NCBI GenBank assembly: GCA_000702525.1
Contig: JNIN01000001.1
Span: 496,001 to 560,000 of the forward strand
Origin: Lachnospiraceae bacterium AC2012
Lineage (GTDB): Bacteria > Bacillota > Clostridia > Lachnospirales > Lachnospiraceae
Direction: 5' to 3'
Length of the DNA: 64,000 bases
Of the stretch, positions 44,632 through 53,175 are shown in pieces (position 1 is the stretch's first letter; each line of letters opens with the position of its first letter). Below the pieces are notes generated by a model. The model saw only the letters and a program-made list of their open reading frames with translations. It was not told where the DNA came from and made no database searches. The position numbers were made by a program, and so were the translations under genes.

Positions 44632-45699
44632 ATGGGAAAAGACTCGGAATTCTACAAAACTAAGGTTAGAAATCAAAAAATAAAGCTTCGAGAATTGCTA
44701 GATCAATTGCCAGGTTGTGCGGTTAGTTATATCCATTCAAAGGAAATCACATCACAGCCTAGTACATTAGTTTCTTATTGTTATGACCTGTTGACATTTT
44801 TTCGATTTTTGATTGATCAGAATCCTGTATTTAAGAATTATCGTATTACGGATTTTAAAATTGAAGAATTGGAAAAATTACAGGCCGAGGATATTCTGGA
44901 ATACCAGAGATATTTGGAATTAAATGTTGGATCGGGTGATTATCATGAAAATGGTAAAAAGGCGATTGCTAGAAAGATGTCTCCTCTTCGTGGACTTTAT
45001 AATTATCATATTCTTCATAAGAATATAAAAGAAAATCCTATGGGTCTTGTTCCATTGCCTCGATTAAAAAAGGATAAAAACATTGTTCGTATGAATCATG
45101 CAGAGGTTCGTTCCTTATTAGACGCTATTGAAATTGGAAACGCATCTATGAGTGATCGTCAAAGAAAAATATGTGAAAAGACAAAACAACGTGATTATGC
45201 CATTCTTTTTTTAATGTTAAATACTGGAATTCGTGTATCGGAATGTAATGGTCTTGATTTAAATGATGTCGATTTGAAAGCAAATACTTTGACAATCGTT
45301 CGGAAAGGTGGCGGCCAGGATATCCTTTATTTTGGTGATGGGATACGGGATGCGTTAGAAACCTATATCGAGGGTGAAAGAACGCTTATTACGCCAATCG
45401 AGGGCCATGAAAGCGCTCTCTTCTATTCTCTACAAGGAAAACGAATTAGTGTGGATGCGATAGAAAATCTAGTAAAGAAATATGCAAGAATTGCTGTTCC
45501 AAATAAGAAAATCACACCGCATAAACTTCGTAGTACTTATGGCACTGCTTTGTATCGAGAAACTGGCGATATTCGTCTGGTTGCTGATGTATTAGGTCAT
45601 GAGAATATTAATACTACGATTGATTATTACGCAGCGATTGAGGATGAACATAAAAGAGAAGCTGCAAATGCAGTTGATTTTAGAAGAAAGGATCCTTAA
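44632..45699 (+). CDS. XerS-like tyrosine recombinase
   Basis: Starting at the ATG at 44632 (AAAGGAG upstream) the protein has 355 residues, longer than XerC/XerD (about 300) and close to streptococcal XerS (356). All catalytic residues are present: R201 (TGIRVSE), K225 (RKGGG), H297 and R300 (HKLR), H323 (LGHEN) and Y332. Residue patterns LPGCAVSYIHSK and KTKQRDYAIL recall XerS. XerS resolves chromosome dimers alone at a dif site located next to its gene in Streptococcus. No phage or transposon genes are near, which argues for a chromosomal role. Confidence 0.85.
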   Translation: MGKDSEFYKTKVRNQKIKLRELLDQLPGCAVSYIHSKEITSQPSTLVSYCYDLLTFFRFLIDQNPVFKNYRITDFKIEELEKLQAEDILEYQRYLELNVGSGDYHENGKKAIARKMSPLRGLYNYHILHKNIKENPMGLVPLPRLKKDKNIVRMNHAEVRSLLDAIEIGNASMSDRQRKICEKTKQRDYAILFLMLNTGIRVSECNGLDLNDVDLKANTLTIVRKGGGQDILYFGDGIRDALETYIEGERTLITPIEGHESALFYSLQGKRISVDAIENLVKKYARIAVPNKKITPHKLRSTYGTALYRETGDIRLVADVLGHENINTTIDYYAAIEDEHKREAANAVDFRRKDP

Positions 45700-45755
45700 A
45701 TCAATGATTTGCAGCTTATATACTGTTTTATGTATTTTTAGAGTGTAATTACTAT

Positions 45756-46670
45756 TTAAAATGTTTCTAATACATCTAATAGATGTGTAAAATATTCTGG
45801 GAGAGGCGCCTGAAATTCCACATATTCCTTCGTTGTTGGATGAATAAATCCAATGGTCATGGCATGCAGGGTTTGACCTTGTAAATGGAATTTTGGGCGC
45901 TTATTTTTTGGACCATATACTTCGTCTCCTAACAATGGATGACCGATACTGGACATATGTACTCTGATTTGGTGTGTGCGTCCTGTTTCCAGCTTGAATT
46001 CCATGTAAGTATATCCATGAAAACGTTTTAATACTTTGTAATGTGTAATGGCAGGTTTTCCATTCTTTTCATTGATACACATCTTCTTTCGATCTTTTGG
46101 ATCTCTTCCAATCGCACCTTCAATGGTTCCTTCATCATCCGTAACATTTCCAATAACAATACCACGATAGATTCGATTAACAGAATGAACTTTTATCTGT
46201 TCTGCGATATCGATATGTGATTTATCATTTTTGCATACAATAAGAGACCCGGTAGTATCCTGATCAATTCTATGGACGATTCCTGGACGGATTACGCCAT
46301 TGATTCCAGACAGGCTATCTTTACAATGATACATAACGGCATTTACAAGTGTGCCATCTGGATGCCCTGGAGCCGGATGTACAACCATACCCTTTGGCTT
46401 ATTGACAATTAATACATCAGAATCCTCGTAGAGGATATCTAATGGGATATCTTGCGGTATAACATCTAATTCTTCTGGTTCGGGTATATCATAAATGATA
46501 CAATCGCCGGTTTGTACTTTGATGCTTGCCTTTGCTATGGCGCCATTTACGGTAACACACCCATCTTTAATATTCTTTTGAATAAAGCTTCGGGTTAAAT
46601 CGGGATTTACATCGGATAAATACTTATCTAACCTGCAAGGCTTTATGGTTTCATCAATCTTAATTTCCAT
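45756..46670 (-). CDS. rluD: RluD-type 23S rRNA pseudouridine synthase
   Basis: The 304-residue protein has an S4 domain (about 13-70: RLDKYLSDVNPD) and the RluA/RluD catalytic domain with VNKPKGMVVHPAPGH, the catalytic Asp in HRIDQDTTGSLIV and TGRTHQIRVHMSSIGHPLLGDEVYG. E. coli RluD modifies 23S positions 1911, 1915 and 1917. It follows lspA with an 11-base overlap, the standard lspA-rluD pair of Firmicutes, which favours this assignment over RluC. Confidence 0.9.
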   Translation of the reverse strand: MEIKIDETIKPCRLDKYLSDVNPDLTRSFIQKNIKDGCVTVNGAIAKASIKVQTGDCIIYDIPEPEELDVIPQDIPLDILYEDSDVLIVNKPKGMVVHPAPGHPDGTLVNAVMYHCKDSLSGINGVIRPGIVHRIDQDTTGSLIVCKNDKSHIDIAEQIKVHSVNRIYRGIVIGNVTDDEGTIEGAIGRDPKDRKKMCINEKNGKPAITHYKVLKRFHGYTYMEFKLETGRTHQIRVHMSSIGHPLLGDEVYGPKNKRPKFHLQGQTLHAMTIGFIHPTTKEYVEFQAPLPEYFTHLLDVLETF

Positions 46671-47181
46671 GTTTAAAAAGTCCTAATTCTTCAAAATCTT
46701 CTTCAGAATATAGAAATATTACAGTGATAAAAAGCATGATAACGGAACATGTCACATAGATATCTGCAATATTAAATACCGGGAAGTTAATCAAAGATAC
46801 ATAGATAAAATCTACAACATATTTTTGATAAATACGATCAATATAATTGCCGAATGCACCTGCAATTAAAAAAATCATAATCCAATATAATAACTGGTGC
46901 TTTTTGTTTCCGGCACATTTCCATAGGATATAGAATAAAACAATACTAATTAGCGGTGTAATAATATAGAAAAACCACATCATATTATGGTTCATAATAC
47001 TAAACGCTGCTCCGGTATTTTCCAGATAATGTAACTGTAATACGTTTGGTATTAGTATGATGTCCGCTTTGTCTTTTAGATTTGAAACAATCCAAATCTT
47101 AGATAACTGATCTAATAGAATCAGCAAAATAATTGGCAAAAAAGCCATGAAAAATAATTTAATCTTGTTTAAATTTTTCAA
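46660..47181 (-). CDS. lspA: Lipoprotein signal peptidase II
   Basis: The 173-residue protein has four membrane segments and the aspartic protease motifs: IAGAFGNYIDRIY (first Asp) and FNIADIYVT (second Asp). It cleaves prolipoproteins after lipidation; one substrate is probably the lipobox-bearing D,D-carboxypeptidase at 51811-52785. The start is TTG at 47181, with AGGAG 11 bases upstream, so initiation may be weak. Confidence 0.95.
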   Translation of the reverse strand: MKNLNKIKLFFMAFLPIILLILLDQLSKIWIVSNLKDKADIILIPNVLQLHYLENTGAAFSIMNHNMMWFFYIITPLISIVLFYILWKCAGNKKHQLLYWIMIFLIAGAFGNYIDRIYQKYVVDFIYVSLINFPVFNIADIYVTCSVIMLFITVIFLYSEEDFEELGLFKHGN

Positions 47182-47240
47182 TGAAAGCCACTCTCCTAGG
47201 TAAAATTTCTGTTTATTAAAACAAGTATTAATAAAATTTA

Positions 47241-48341
47241 TTATATAGATAAGATGTATTCTACCGCATCTCGCATTTCCTGATCGGTTACGGTTGTATC
47301 GATATAACTAATGCCGATTCCTCGAATTAATACAAAATGAATCTGTTGTCCGTTCATTTTTTTATCGTGTTTTGTAGCGGAAATGACATCCTCTATATTA
47401 ATATCTTTTAACTCTGGATAAACATTATAACTGTCTAAGATATTCATGATTGTAAAAAATTCACCTTCTGTAACAATATCTCGTTTCATGGAAATATAGG
47501 CAGCCGCAACCATTCCAAGACCGACGCATTGTCCATGATACAATTTGAAATGAGAGAGCTTTTCAATGGCATGCCCAATGGTATGTCCAAAATTCAAGGT
47601 TGCACGGATACCTTGTTCCGTTGGGTCCTCTTCTACTACTTCTTTTTTGTTTTTACAGCTTTGGTAAATTAAGTATTCTAACGTTTCTTGATCTAAAGAT
47701 TTCACTTTATCAACGTTGGAATCGAGCCATTCGTAAAATTCAAAATCTCGAATGATTCCGTATTTGATTACTTCAGCCATTCCAGAAGAAATCTGTTCTG
47801 CAGGTAGCGTCTTTAATACGTCGGTGTTAATGTAAACGAGGCATGGCATATAAAATGCACCTACCATATTCTTATATTGTTCAAAATCTACACCCGTTTT
47901 ACCGCCAACGCTACTATCCACTTGTGATAGTAAAGTGGTAGGCACCTGTACAAAATCAATTCCGCGAAGATAAGTTGCTGCGGTAAATCCTGTCAAATCT
48001 CCTACAACACCACCTCCAAGAGCAATCAATAAATCATTTCGATCAAATTGATCTTGAATTAATTTTTGATATAATTTTTGAACGGTAGACAGATTTTTAG
48101 AGCTTTCTCCAGCATCAAATACAAAACTTGTAATATAGGTATCTGGATAATCAACGGATAATTTTAAGATGACATTTTTTAGATACAATGGTTCCACGAC
48201 AGAATCTGTTACGATACAAATACGAAGATAATTCTTCTCATTCATCATTTGTATAGATTTAGATAAATCTGAGAAATCATTTCGAATTTTAATTTCATAG
48301 CAAGGTTCATTCTTGTAATTTACAATCAAATCTTTTCCCAT
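47241..48341 (-). CDS. aroB: 3-dehydroquinate synthase
   Basis: The 366-residue enzyme performs the second shikimate step, cyclising DAHP. Conserved blocks are DLLIALGGGVVGDLTGF, YLRGIDFVQVPTTLLSQVDSS, SGMAEVIKYG and NFGHTIGHAIEK with the zinc-binding residues. Length is normal. AGGAGG lies before the ATG. Its place between ylmH and lspA, away from other aromatic genes, is somewhat unusual. Confidence 0.96.
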   Translation of the reverse strand: MGKDLIVNYKNEPCYEIKIRNDFSDLSKSIQMMNEKNYLRICIVTDSVVEPLYLKNVILKLSVDYPDTYITSFVFDAGESSKNLSTVQKLYQKLIQDQFDRNDLLIALGGGVVGDLTGFTAATYLRGIDFVQVPTTLLSQVDSSVGGKTGVDFEQYKNMVGAFYMPCLVYINTDVLKTLPAEQISSGMAEVIKYGIIRDFEFYEWLDSNVDKVKSLDQETLEYLIYQSCKNKKEVVEEDPTEQGIRATLNFGHTIGHAIEKLSHFKLYHGQCVGLGMVAAAYISMKRDIVTEGEFFTIMNILDSYNVYPELKDINIEDVISATKHDKKMNGQQIHFVLIRGIGISYIDTTVTDQEMRDAVEYILSI

Positions 48342-48358
48342 AGTATAGTAACCTCCTA

Positions 48359-49111
48359 CTATTGATACCAGCGGTATCGAATTCTTAATTTTTCTTTTTT
48401 TGTATTTCCCAATACACCATCGAAAACAACTTTTCCTTTACCTCGAAAGGAAATCACATCTCCGTCATTTAATCGATGATTTACATCATTACACAATCGA
48501 CCATTGATAAAAACCTGGTCAGAACGGATGTATTCTGCCGTTTGCCCTCTAGACATATTACAAGCGGCTGCGGTAAAAGTATCTAGCCGGTTGGAAGATA
48601 TTGTTGTAGTAACTTCCTTAAATTCCGGTTGATAGTCGAAATCTTGCATGGGAACGATGCGAGTCATTACGGATGTGTGTTTTATCCTGGAAATCTCCTG
48701 CATGATATAGGCAGATATTTTTTCTGTACAAAACACATATATTATATCTGAAATGATAAGGATATCCCCAATTTGATCTCGTTCGATTCCAGAATGCATG
48801 AAAGCCCCTAATACATCTCTATGCGTTAATTTCTCAGCATATTTTTTGGAGAGCGGTTTAATCTCGATACAGGAAATTGGAACATTTTCATAAAAGAAAG
48901 GAGCATCGGATTGGAAAATCGCAATCTGACGCTCTGATAAATCGTAGCCGCCAAAAAAGGAAATATGACAATAATAATCTTCCAAATTTTCCTGTAATGT
49001 ACTACGCTCATTTAAAGTTAAGAAATCACTAAAAGTTGTAATATTTCTATAATATGCTTGTTGATCTAAATCTTTAAATCTATGTAATAGAAATTGCTTT
49101 TCTTTATCCAT
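48359..49111 (-). CDS. ylmH: YlmH family S4-domain RNA-binding protein
   Basis: The 250-residue protein has the YlmH fold with GGYDLSERQIAIF in the first half and a C-terminal S4 domain (about 175-235: SNRLDTFTAAACNMSRGQ, VFINGR). B. subtilis YlmH works in ribosome rescue and division-cluster context. It follows sepF by 3 bases, as in the ylm cluster. Confidence 0.92.
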   Translation of the reverse strand: MDKEKQFLLHRFKDLDQQAYYRNITTFSDFLTLNERSTLQENLEDYYCHISFFGGYDLSERQIAIFQSDAPFFYENVPISCIEIKPLSKKYAEKLTHRDVLGAFMHSGIERDQIGDILIISDIIYVFCTEKISAYIMQEISRIKHTSVMTRIVPMQDFDYQPEFKEVTTTISSNRLDTFTAAACNMSRGQTAEYIRSDQVFINGRLCNDVNHRLNDGDVISFRGKGKVVFDGVLGNTKKEKLRIRYRWYQ

Positions 49112-49114
49112 TAT

Positions 49115-49633
49115 TTAAAAACCTGTTTGAATTCCTGAAAAATCAAAAGCATTCATAATACCCTGTAAATCGCCATCAATGTTGACAGATGCAGGAGTAA
49201 GGATAAAGATGTAATTGCTAATCTTCTGCAATGTTCCATCGATGGAATAGCAAGCGCCGGATGTAAAATCAATAATACGCTGTGCTAAAGCAAGATCTAA
49301 TCCTTCCATATTAAGAATTACTGTTTTATTGGATAATAATGTTTCTGCAATCTCTCTTGCGTCTTCAAAAGAGGTTGGCTGAATTACTCTAACTTCCATA
49401 CTTGTTGCTCCTGAGCTTCTTCTGGAACTTCTTAAAGGTGTAATCTTTGATGATGATCTGGTAGAACTCTTTGCTGTTTTTTCATGATCTTCGTCCTCTC
49501 GATTTCTCTTTAAGAAAGATGAATGCTTCTCTTCGATTTCGTCATCATCATCTTCAAATTCGTCATCATCATAATAATCGTCTTCGTCATCATTTAATTT
49601 CATAACATCGAGAAATTTGTCAAATAATCCCAT
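49115..49633 (-). CDS. sepF: Cell division protein SepF
   Basis: The start is the ATG at 49633 (TTGGAG upstream), giving 172 residues beginning MGLFDKFLDVMKLND, the membrane-binding helix typical of SepF. A very acidic stretch at about 15-45 and a Ser/Arg-rich linker precede the C-terminal SepF domain (about 80-172: VRVIQPTSFEDAREIAETL, RIIDFTSGACYSI). SepF anchors FtsZ to the membrane and is the main division partner in Firmicutes lacking FtsA. It lies 16 bases after yggS. Confidence 0.93.
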   Translation of the reverse strand: MGLFDKFLDVMKLNDDEDDYYDDDEFEDDDDEIEEKHSSFLKRNREDEDHEKTAKSSTRSSSKITPLRSSRRSSGATSMEVRVIQPTSFEDAREIAETLLSNKTVILNMEGLDLALAQRIIDFTSGACYSIDGTLQKISNYIFILTPASVNIDGDLQGIMNAFDFSGIQTGF

Positions 49634-49649
49634 ATAATACTCCAATCGT

Positions 49650-50351
49650 TTAGTTTTGATAATTTCTTTCCCCAAAGATTCCGGTTCCTACACGTACCAT
49701 GGTAGCACCCTCTTCAATCGCAACTTCAAAATCTCCGGTCATTCCCATGGATAAAATATCCATACATACATTATCAATGTTTTCATTTGTGATGTCAACT
49801 GATAAGGCCTTCATTTTGCGGAAATAAGGGCGATTTTCTTCAGAATCCACAACATATGGTGCAATTGTCATAAGACCTTTAATCTGAACAGAATCTAATT
49901 CTTTTGCGATCTGTTTGATCAGATCTATGGTATCTTCTATTTTTACACCGAACTTCGTATCTTCATTTGCTGCATTTACTTCGATTAAAATAGGGGTAAT
50001 GACGCCCTTCTTTTTGGATTGAATGTTAATTTCTTCCGCTAATCGGAAGGAATCTACAGAATGAATTAAGTCAACACGTCCAACGATGTATTTTACTTTG
50101 TTACGCTGTAAATGGCCAATCATTTGCCAGGAAATGTCAGATGCCAATTCCTCAGAATCCATTTTTGATACTAATTCTTGTACTTTGTTTTCGCCGAATG
50201 TTCTTGCACCTGCTTCATACGCTTCCTTTAACATGGAAATCGGCTTTGTTTTGCTGACTGCAATTAAAGTCACTTCCTCACGCTTTCTCCCCGCTCTTTC
50301 ACAAGCTTTTGTAACGCGTTCTTCTATTTCTCGATATTGTTCTGCAACCAT
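49650..50351 (-). CDS. yggS: YggS family pyridoxal phosphate homeostasis protein
   Basis: The 233-residue PLP-binding protein has the alanine-racemase-like barrel; LIAVSKTKP holds the PLP lysine (about 35), GENKVQE and WQMIGHLQRNK follow. It buffers pyridoxal phosphate and amino acid balance. Its place in front of sepF repeats the ylm cluster order of Bacillus. GGAGG precedes the ATG. Confidence 0.94.
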   Translation of the reverse strand: MVAEQYREIEERVTKACERAGRKREEVTLIAVSKTKPISMLKEAYEAGARTFGENKVQELVSKMDSEELASDISWQMIGHLQRNKVKYIVGRVDLIHSVDSFRLAEEINIQSKKKGVITPILIEVNAANEDTKFGVKIEDTIDLIKQIAKELDSVQIKGLMTIAPYVVDSEENRPYFRKMKALSVDITNENIDNVCMDILSMGMTGDFEVAIEEGATMVRVGTGIFGERNYQN

Positions 50352-50376
50352 GTTTGCCTCCGTTTCTATTTAAAGT

Positions 50377-51759
50377 TTAGTTAATGATGTCATTCTCTTT
50401 CACTTTGTCACCTTGTAAAGCGATACGATCATATAGAGAAACACCATAATCTGTGCCGGATTCAATAATTGTATAATCATTGTTTTCGTATAATTTTTCT
50501 ATGATTTTAAAGACGGCATAGCCTTTGTTTACATTATATACACCATCCAGTGTAGCGGTTTCATCACCAACCGTATAGGTTTCATTGGAATTGGATTTGA
50601 TTAAGACATCTCCGGTATGCAGATATTCATTATCTACATAATAGGAATCCTCTGTCTCATAATAGATCGTTGGTGTGATTAAGCCAGTGTTTTCATTTCC
50701 TTTCACAATAACACCTAAATCATCGGAATCATTTCCTTCATAGAAATAGGATTTCGGAATGGTAAAGAATTTCTTTTGCGTAATTGCAGTGTTTGGAATC
50801 TTTAAACCAGTCTGATCTTCTATTAATAATTGGATATTGATATATCGATATTCAGCATATCTGTCAACGGAATCATCCAGACTAAGGACAAGGTATTTAT
50901 TACCGGCCTTTTCTTCAATGGAACAAGTAGTCCAGGTCTTCGCGTTATCTTCATCAAATTGAATTTCTAGGGATGAGGTATCTGCCAATTTCTCTGCTAA
51001 CGTATCATCAATTTGGATTACAAGGTTCCAGTGATCAGAGGTAACTAATTTGTATACAGGAGTCCCTGATGTAATCTTTTCTGTTGTTTTTAAGGAAGTT
51101 TTGGAATACGTGCTTGTATCAAAATTATCGGAGGAATAATTATCGACGGTCAGGTCTTCTAAGCCATCCAGATAATATTCTAAAAGCCCGGTATCCGCTG
51201 CCGTATATGCATGATAGGTATCTGCGGCTTGTGCTGCGGCAATATCGGCAGAAATATTGTCGACTGCTTGATTGTTATACAATTCACTTAAAGAATCCGT
51301 AACGTCCGTTTTAAAGGCATAGATTTTTTGGAAATTGGTATTGGAATATCCATTCATAAAAGTGGAAATGGTATTTTCCATTTCACTTAAATCAGAATCC
51401 GATAAATCCGTAATATCCGTTTCCTGCGCGTTTAAGGTATTGACGATATCTCCGGTATCATCAATCGCATAAACAATAGATTTGGAACCTACGGTTGCAT
51501 TATTACTTTTATAGTAATAAGGATATCCATCACGATCAGAATATACAATGGTTTCATCACGAATGGCGAGAGCCGTATAATCGTAATCGGTTGCGATCGA
51601 GCCCTGCGTTACTTCGTAAATGGAAATATTATCTTTTGTTAAATACGTAAAAATATGAAAGATAATATAAATTAAAATAATAAAACAAATGACAATTCCG
51701 ACGTTGAAATGTATCTGCTTCTGAAATTTTATGATATTACTTGAATTCTTTTTTGCCAC
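50377..51759 (-). CDS. HlyD-like membrane-anchored protein
   Basis: The 460-residue protein has one membrane segment at about 17-40, then an extracytoplasmic part. A hybrid-motif/RND-adaptor-like start (ATDYDYTALAIRDE, near 51-64) and a mostly beta C-terminal (about 240-460) resemble HlyD-type adaptors, with an Ala/Asp-rich region at about 115-210. It is found before yggS in Lachnospiraceae. It starts with GTG at 51759, with GAGG 9 bases upstream, and lies 17 bases from the terminator of the preceding gene. The function is unknown. Confidence 0.7.
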   Translation of the reverse strand: MAKKNSSNIIKFQKQIHFNVGIVICFIILIYIIFHIFTYLTKDNISIYEVTQGSIATDYDYTALAIRDETIVYSDRDGYPYYYKSNNATVGSKSIVYAIDDTGDIVNTLNAQETDITDLSDSDLSEMENTISTFMNGYSNTNFQKIYAFKTDVTDSLSELYNNQAVDNISADIAAAQAADTYHAYTAADTGLLEYYLDGLEDLTVDNYSSDNFDTSTYSKTSLKTTEKITSGTPVYKLVTSDHWNLVIQIDDTLAEKLADTSSLEIQFDEDNAKTWTTCSIEEKAGNKYLVLSLDDSVDRYAEYRYINIQLLIEDQTGLKIPNTAITQKKFFTIPKSYFYEGNDSDDLGVIVKGNENTGLITPTIYYETEDSYYVDNEYLHTGDVLIKSNSNETYTVGDETATLDGVYNVNKGYAVFKIIEKLYENNDYTIIESGTDYGVSLYDRIALQGDKVKENDIIN

Positions 51760-51776
51760 GTTTCTATTCCTCTAAT

Positions 51777-51804
51777 AAAAAAGGTGCTCCACTAGTGGAA
51801 CACC
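51777..51804 (-). terminator. Terminator after the D,D-carboxypeptidase gene
   Basis: Read on the minus strand, GGTGTTCCAC and GTGGAGCACC pair (one G-T pair) with a two-base centre, followed by six T. It ends 17 bases before the start codon of the HlyD-like gene. Confidence 0.85.
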
Positions 51805-51810
51805 CTAAGA

Positions 51811-52785
51811 TCATTCCCCGTAAAGATTTAAGATCTCATTCATAAGATAATATAAATTTGTTCTTGCGTCTGCATCAAATACAATGGATATGATTTGTTG
51901 GTTTTGTTCGTTCTTGCTAAGTAAAACGAGACAATATCCTGCTTCTCCCGTTGTACCTGTCTTACCGCCGATTACGGTAATGCCATCGGGAGCTTGTTCT
52001 TTACCTAACAAATAATAATTCGTTGTATTCCAGGTCTGACTGGTTTCTGTTCCATCGGATGTCGTATAAAAAACATTGTAGGTTGTTGTCTGCAGGATGG
52101 TTCTAAAATCATCATTTTGGATTGCTGCATTAAAAATCAGGTACATATCGTAAACCGTTGTGTAATGATCTTCATCATGGAGACCATTCGGTGTTACAAA
52201 ATGTGAATTTACAGCTCCTAAGGCGGTTGCTTCCTGATTCATTAAATTGACAAAGGTATCTACATCTCCGCTGATACCCTCTGCGATAGCAATCGCAGCA
52301 TCATTTCCACTTCGAAGCATTAAGCCATAAAGTAAATCGCGAAGCGTCATCTTGTCGCCAGGATTTAAATTGGCAACGGAAGAATCCTCGGCCTGATCAC
52401 AGGCATTTTCACTTACGGTGATTTCCTGATCTAAATCACCATATTTTAATGCAACATACGCTGTAAGAATCTTTGTTGTACTCGCTGGATATAATTTTTC
52501 AAAGATATTTTGCGAGTAAGTCACCTCTTTTGTTGCAAGATTGAATACTCCTGCTCCACTTGCGACCTGTGAATCAACCGTATCCATACCAACATTTGTA
52601 GTATCTGTTACGGCAAGGTTTGAAGCAAACAGATTTGATTCAGAGGCATAATTACCTTGAATAATACCAAAGTTATGAGAGGTCTTATAGACATCATAAC
52701 TGGTATTGTCTTTCGAACATCCTGTTAAACAGATGGTAAGTGATAGAGCCAGAACCAGAGCTAAAAATTTATTTGTACATTTCAC
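51811..52785 (-). CDS. D-alanyl-D-alanine carboxypeptidase, lipoprotein (DacF-like)
   Basis: The 324-residue protein has a lipobox LTGC (Cys23) after a hydrophobic signal, so it should be membrane-tethered after cleavage by LspA. The penicillin-binding motifs are STTK at 102-105, SGN at 159-161 and KTGT at 275-278. Such enzymes trim the terminal D-Ala from the stem peptide. No C-terminal amphipathic anchor is seen, and the lipid tail replaces it. The start is GTG at 52785, overlapping mgsA by 17 bases. Confidence 0.9.
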   Translation of the reverse strand: MKCTNKFLALVLALSLTICLTGCSKDNTSYDVYKTSHNFGIIQGNYASESNLFASNLAVTDTTNVGMDTVDSQVASGAGVFNLATKEVTYSQNIFEKLYPASTTKILTAYVALKYGDLDQEITVSENACDQAEDSSVANLNPGDKMTLRDLLYGLMLRSGNDAAIAIAEGISGDVDTFVNLMNQEATALGAVNSHFVTPNGLHDEDHYTTVYDMYLIFNAAIQNDDFRTILQTTTYNVFYTTSDGTETSQTWNTTNYYLLGKEQAPDGITVIGGKTGTTGEAGYCLVLLSKNEQNQQIISIVFDADARTNLYYLMNEILNLYGE

Positions 52786-53164
52786 GCCACTCTAAGTCTC
52801 CTCTATCTAAGGATTTAATTAACAATTCTGCTGTCGCAAGATTTGTTGCTAAAGGAATATTATTTGCATCGCAAATACGAACAATATTATTGACGTCAGG
52901 TTCATTGGATTTCATGGTTGTAGGATCTCTTAAAAAGATCACCAAATCAATATTATTATGCTCGATCTGAGCTCCCAACTGCTGTGTACCACCAAGATGT
53001 CCTGCTAAGAATTTATGTATAGAAAGATTTGTAACTTCTTCCACAAGTCTTCCTGTTGTTCCGGTTGCATAGATCTCATTTTTGGCTAAAACACCACGAT
53101 ATGCAATACAGAAATTCTGCATTAATTTCTTTTTGGAATCATGCGCTACCAATCCGATATTCAT
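52769..53164 (-). CDS. mgsA: Methylglyoxal synthase family protein with altered active site
   Basis: The 131-residue protein is clearly of the MgsA family (MNIGLVAHDSKKK, YATGTTGRLVEE, IPLATNLATAELL). Two catalytic positions differ: the Asp of GGDQQ (Asp71 in E. coli) is Thr60 (GGTQQ), and the His of the PHDPD block (His98) is Asn87 (SNEPD); Asp90 and His8 remain. A normal enzyme turns dihydroxyacetone phosphate into methylglyoxal. Here activity is doubtful. A strong GGAGGAG precedes the ATG; the gene follows rodA by 11 bases. Confidence 0.8.
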   Translation of the reverse strand: MNIGLVAHDSKKKLMQNFCIAYRGVLAKNEIYATGTTGRLVEEVTNLSIHKFLAGHLGGTQQLGAQIEHNNIDLVIFLRDPTTMKSNEPDVNNIVRICDANNIPLATNLATAELLIKSLDRGDLEWREMYK

Positions 53165-53175
53165 GATAACTCCTC

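Noticed and set aside
44632-45699. Integrase of a prophage or integrative element
   Set aside because: No phage, relaxase or excisionase gene and no direct att repeats are nearby; flanking genes are housekeeping and the sequence resembles XerS.
45661-45715. Inverted repeat GCTGCAAAT / ATTTGCAGC around the end of the xer gene as a terminator
   Set aside because: The arms are 37 bases apart and no T run follows. No convincing terminator was found between the convergent xer and rluD genes.
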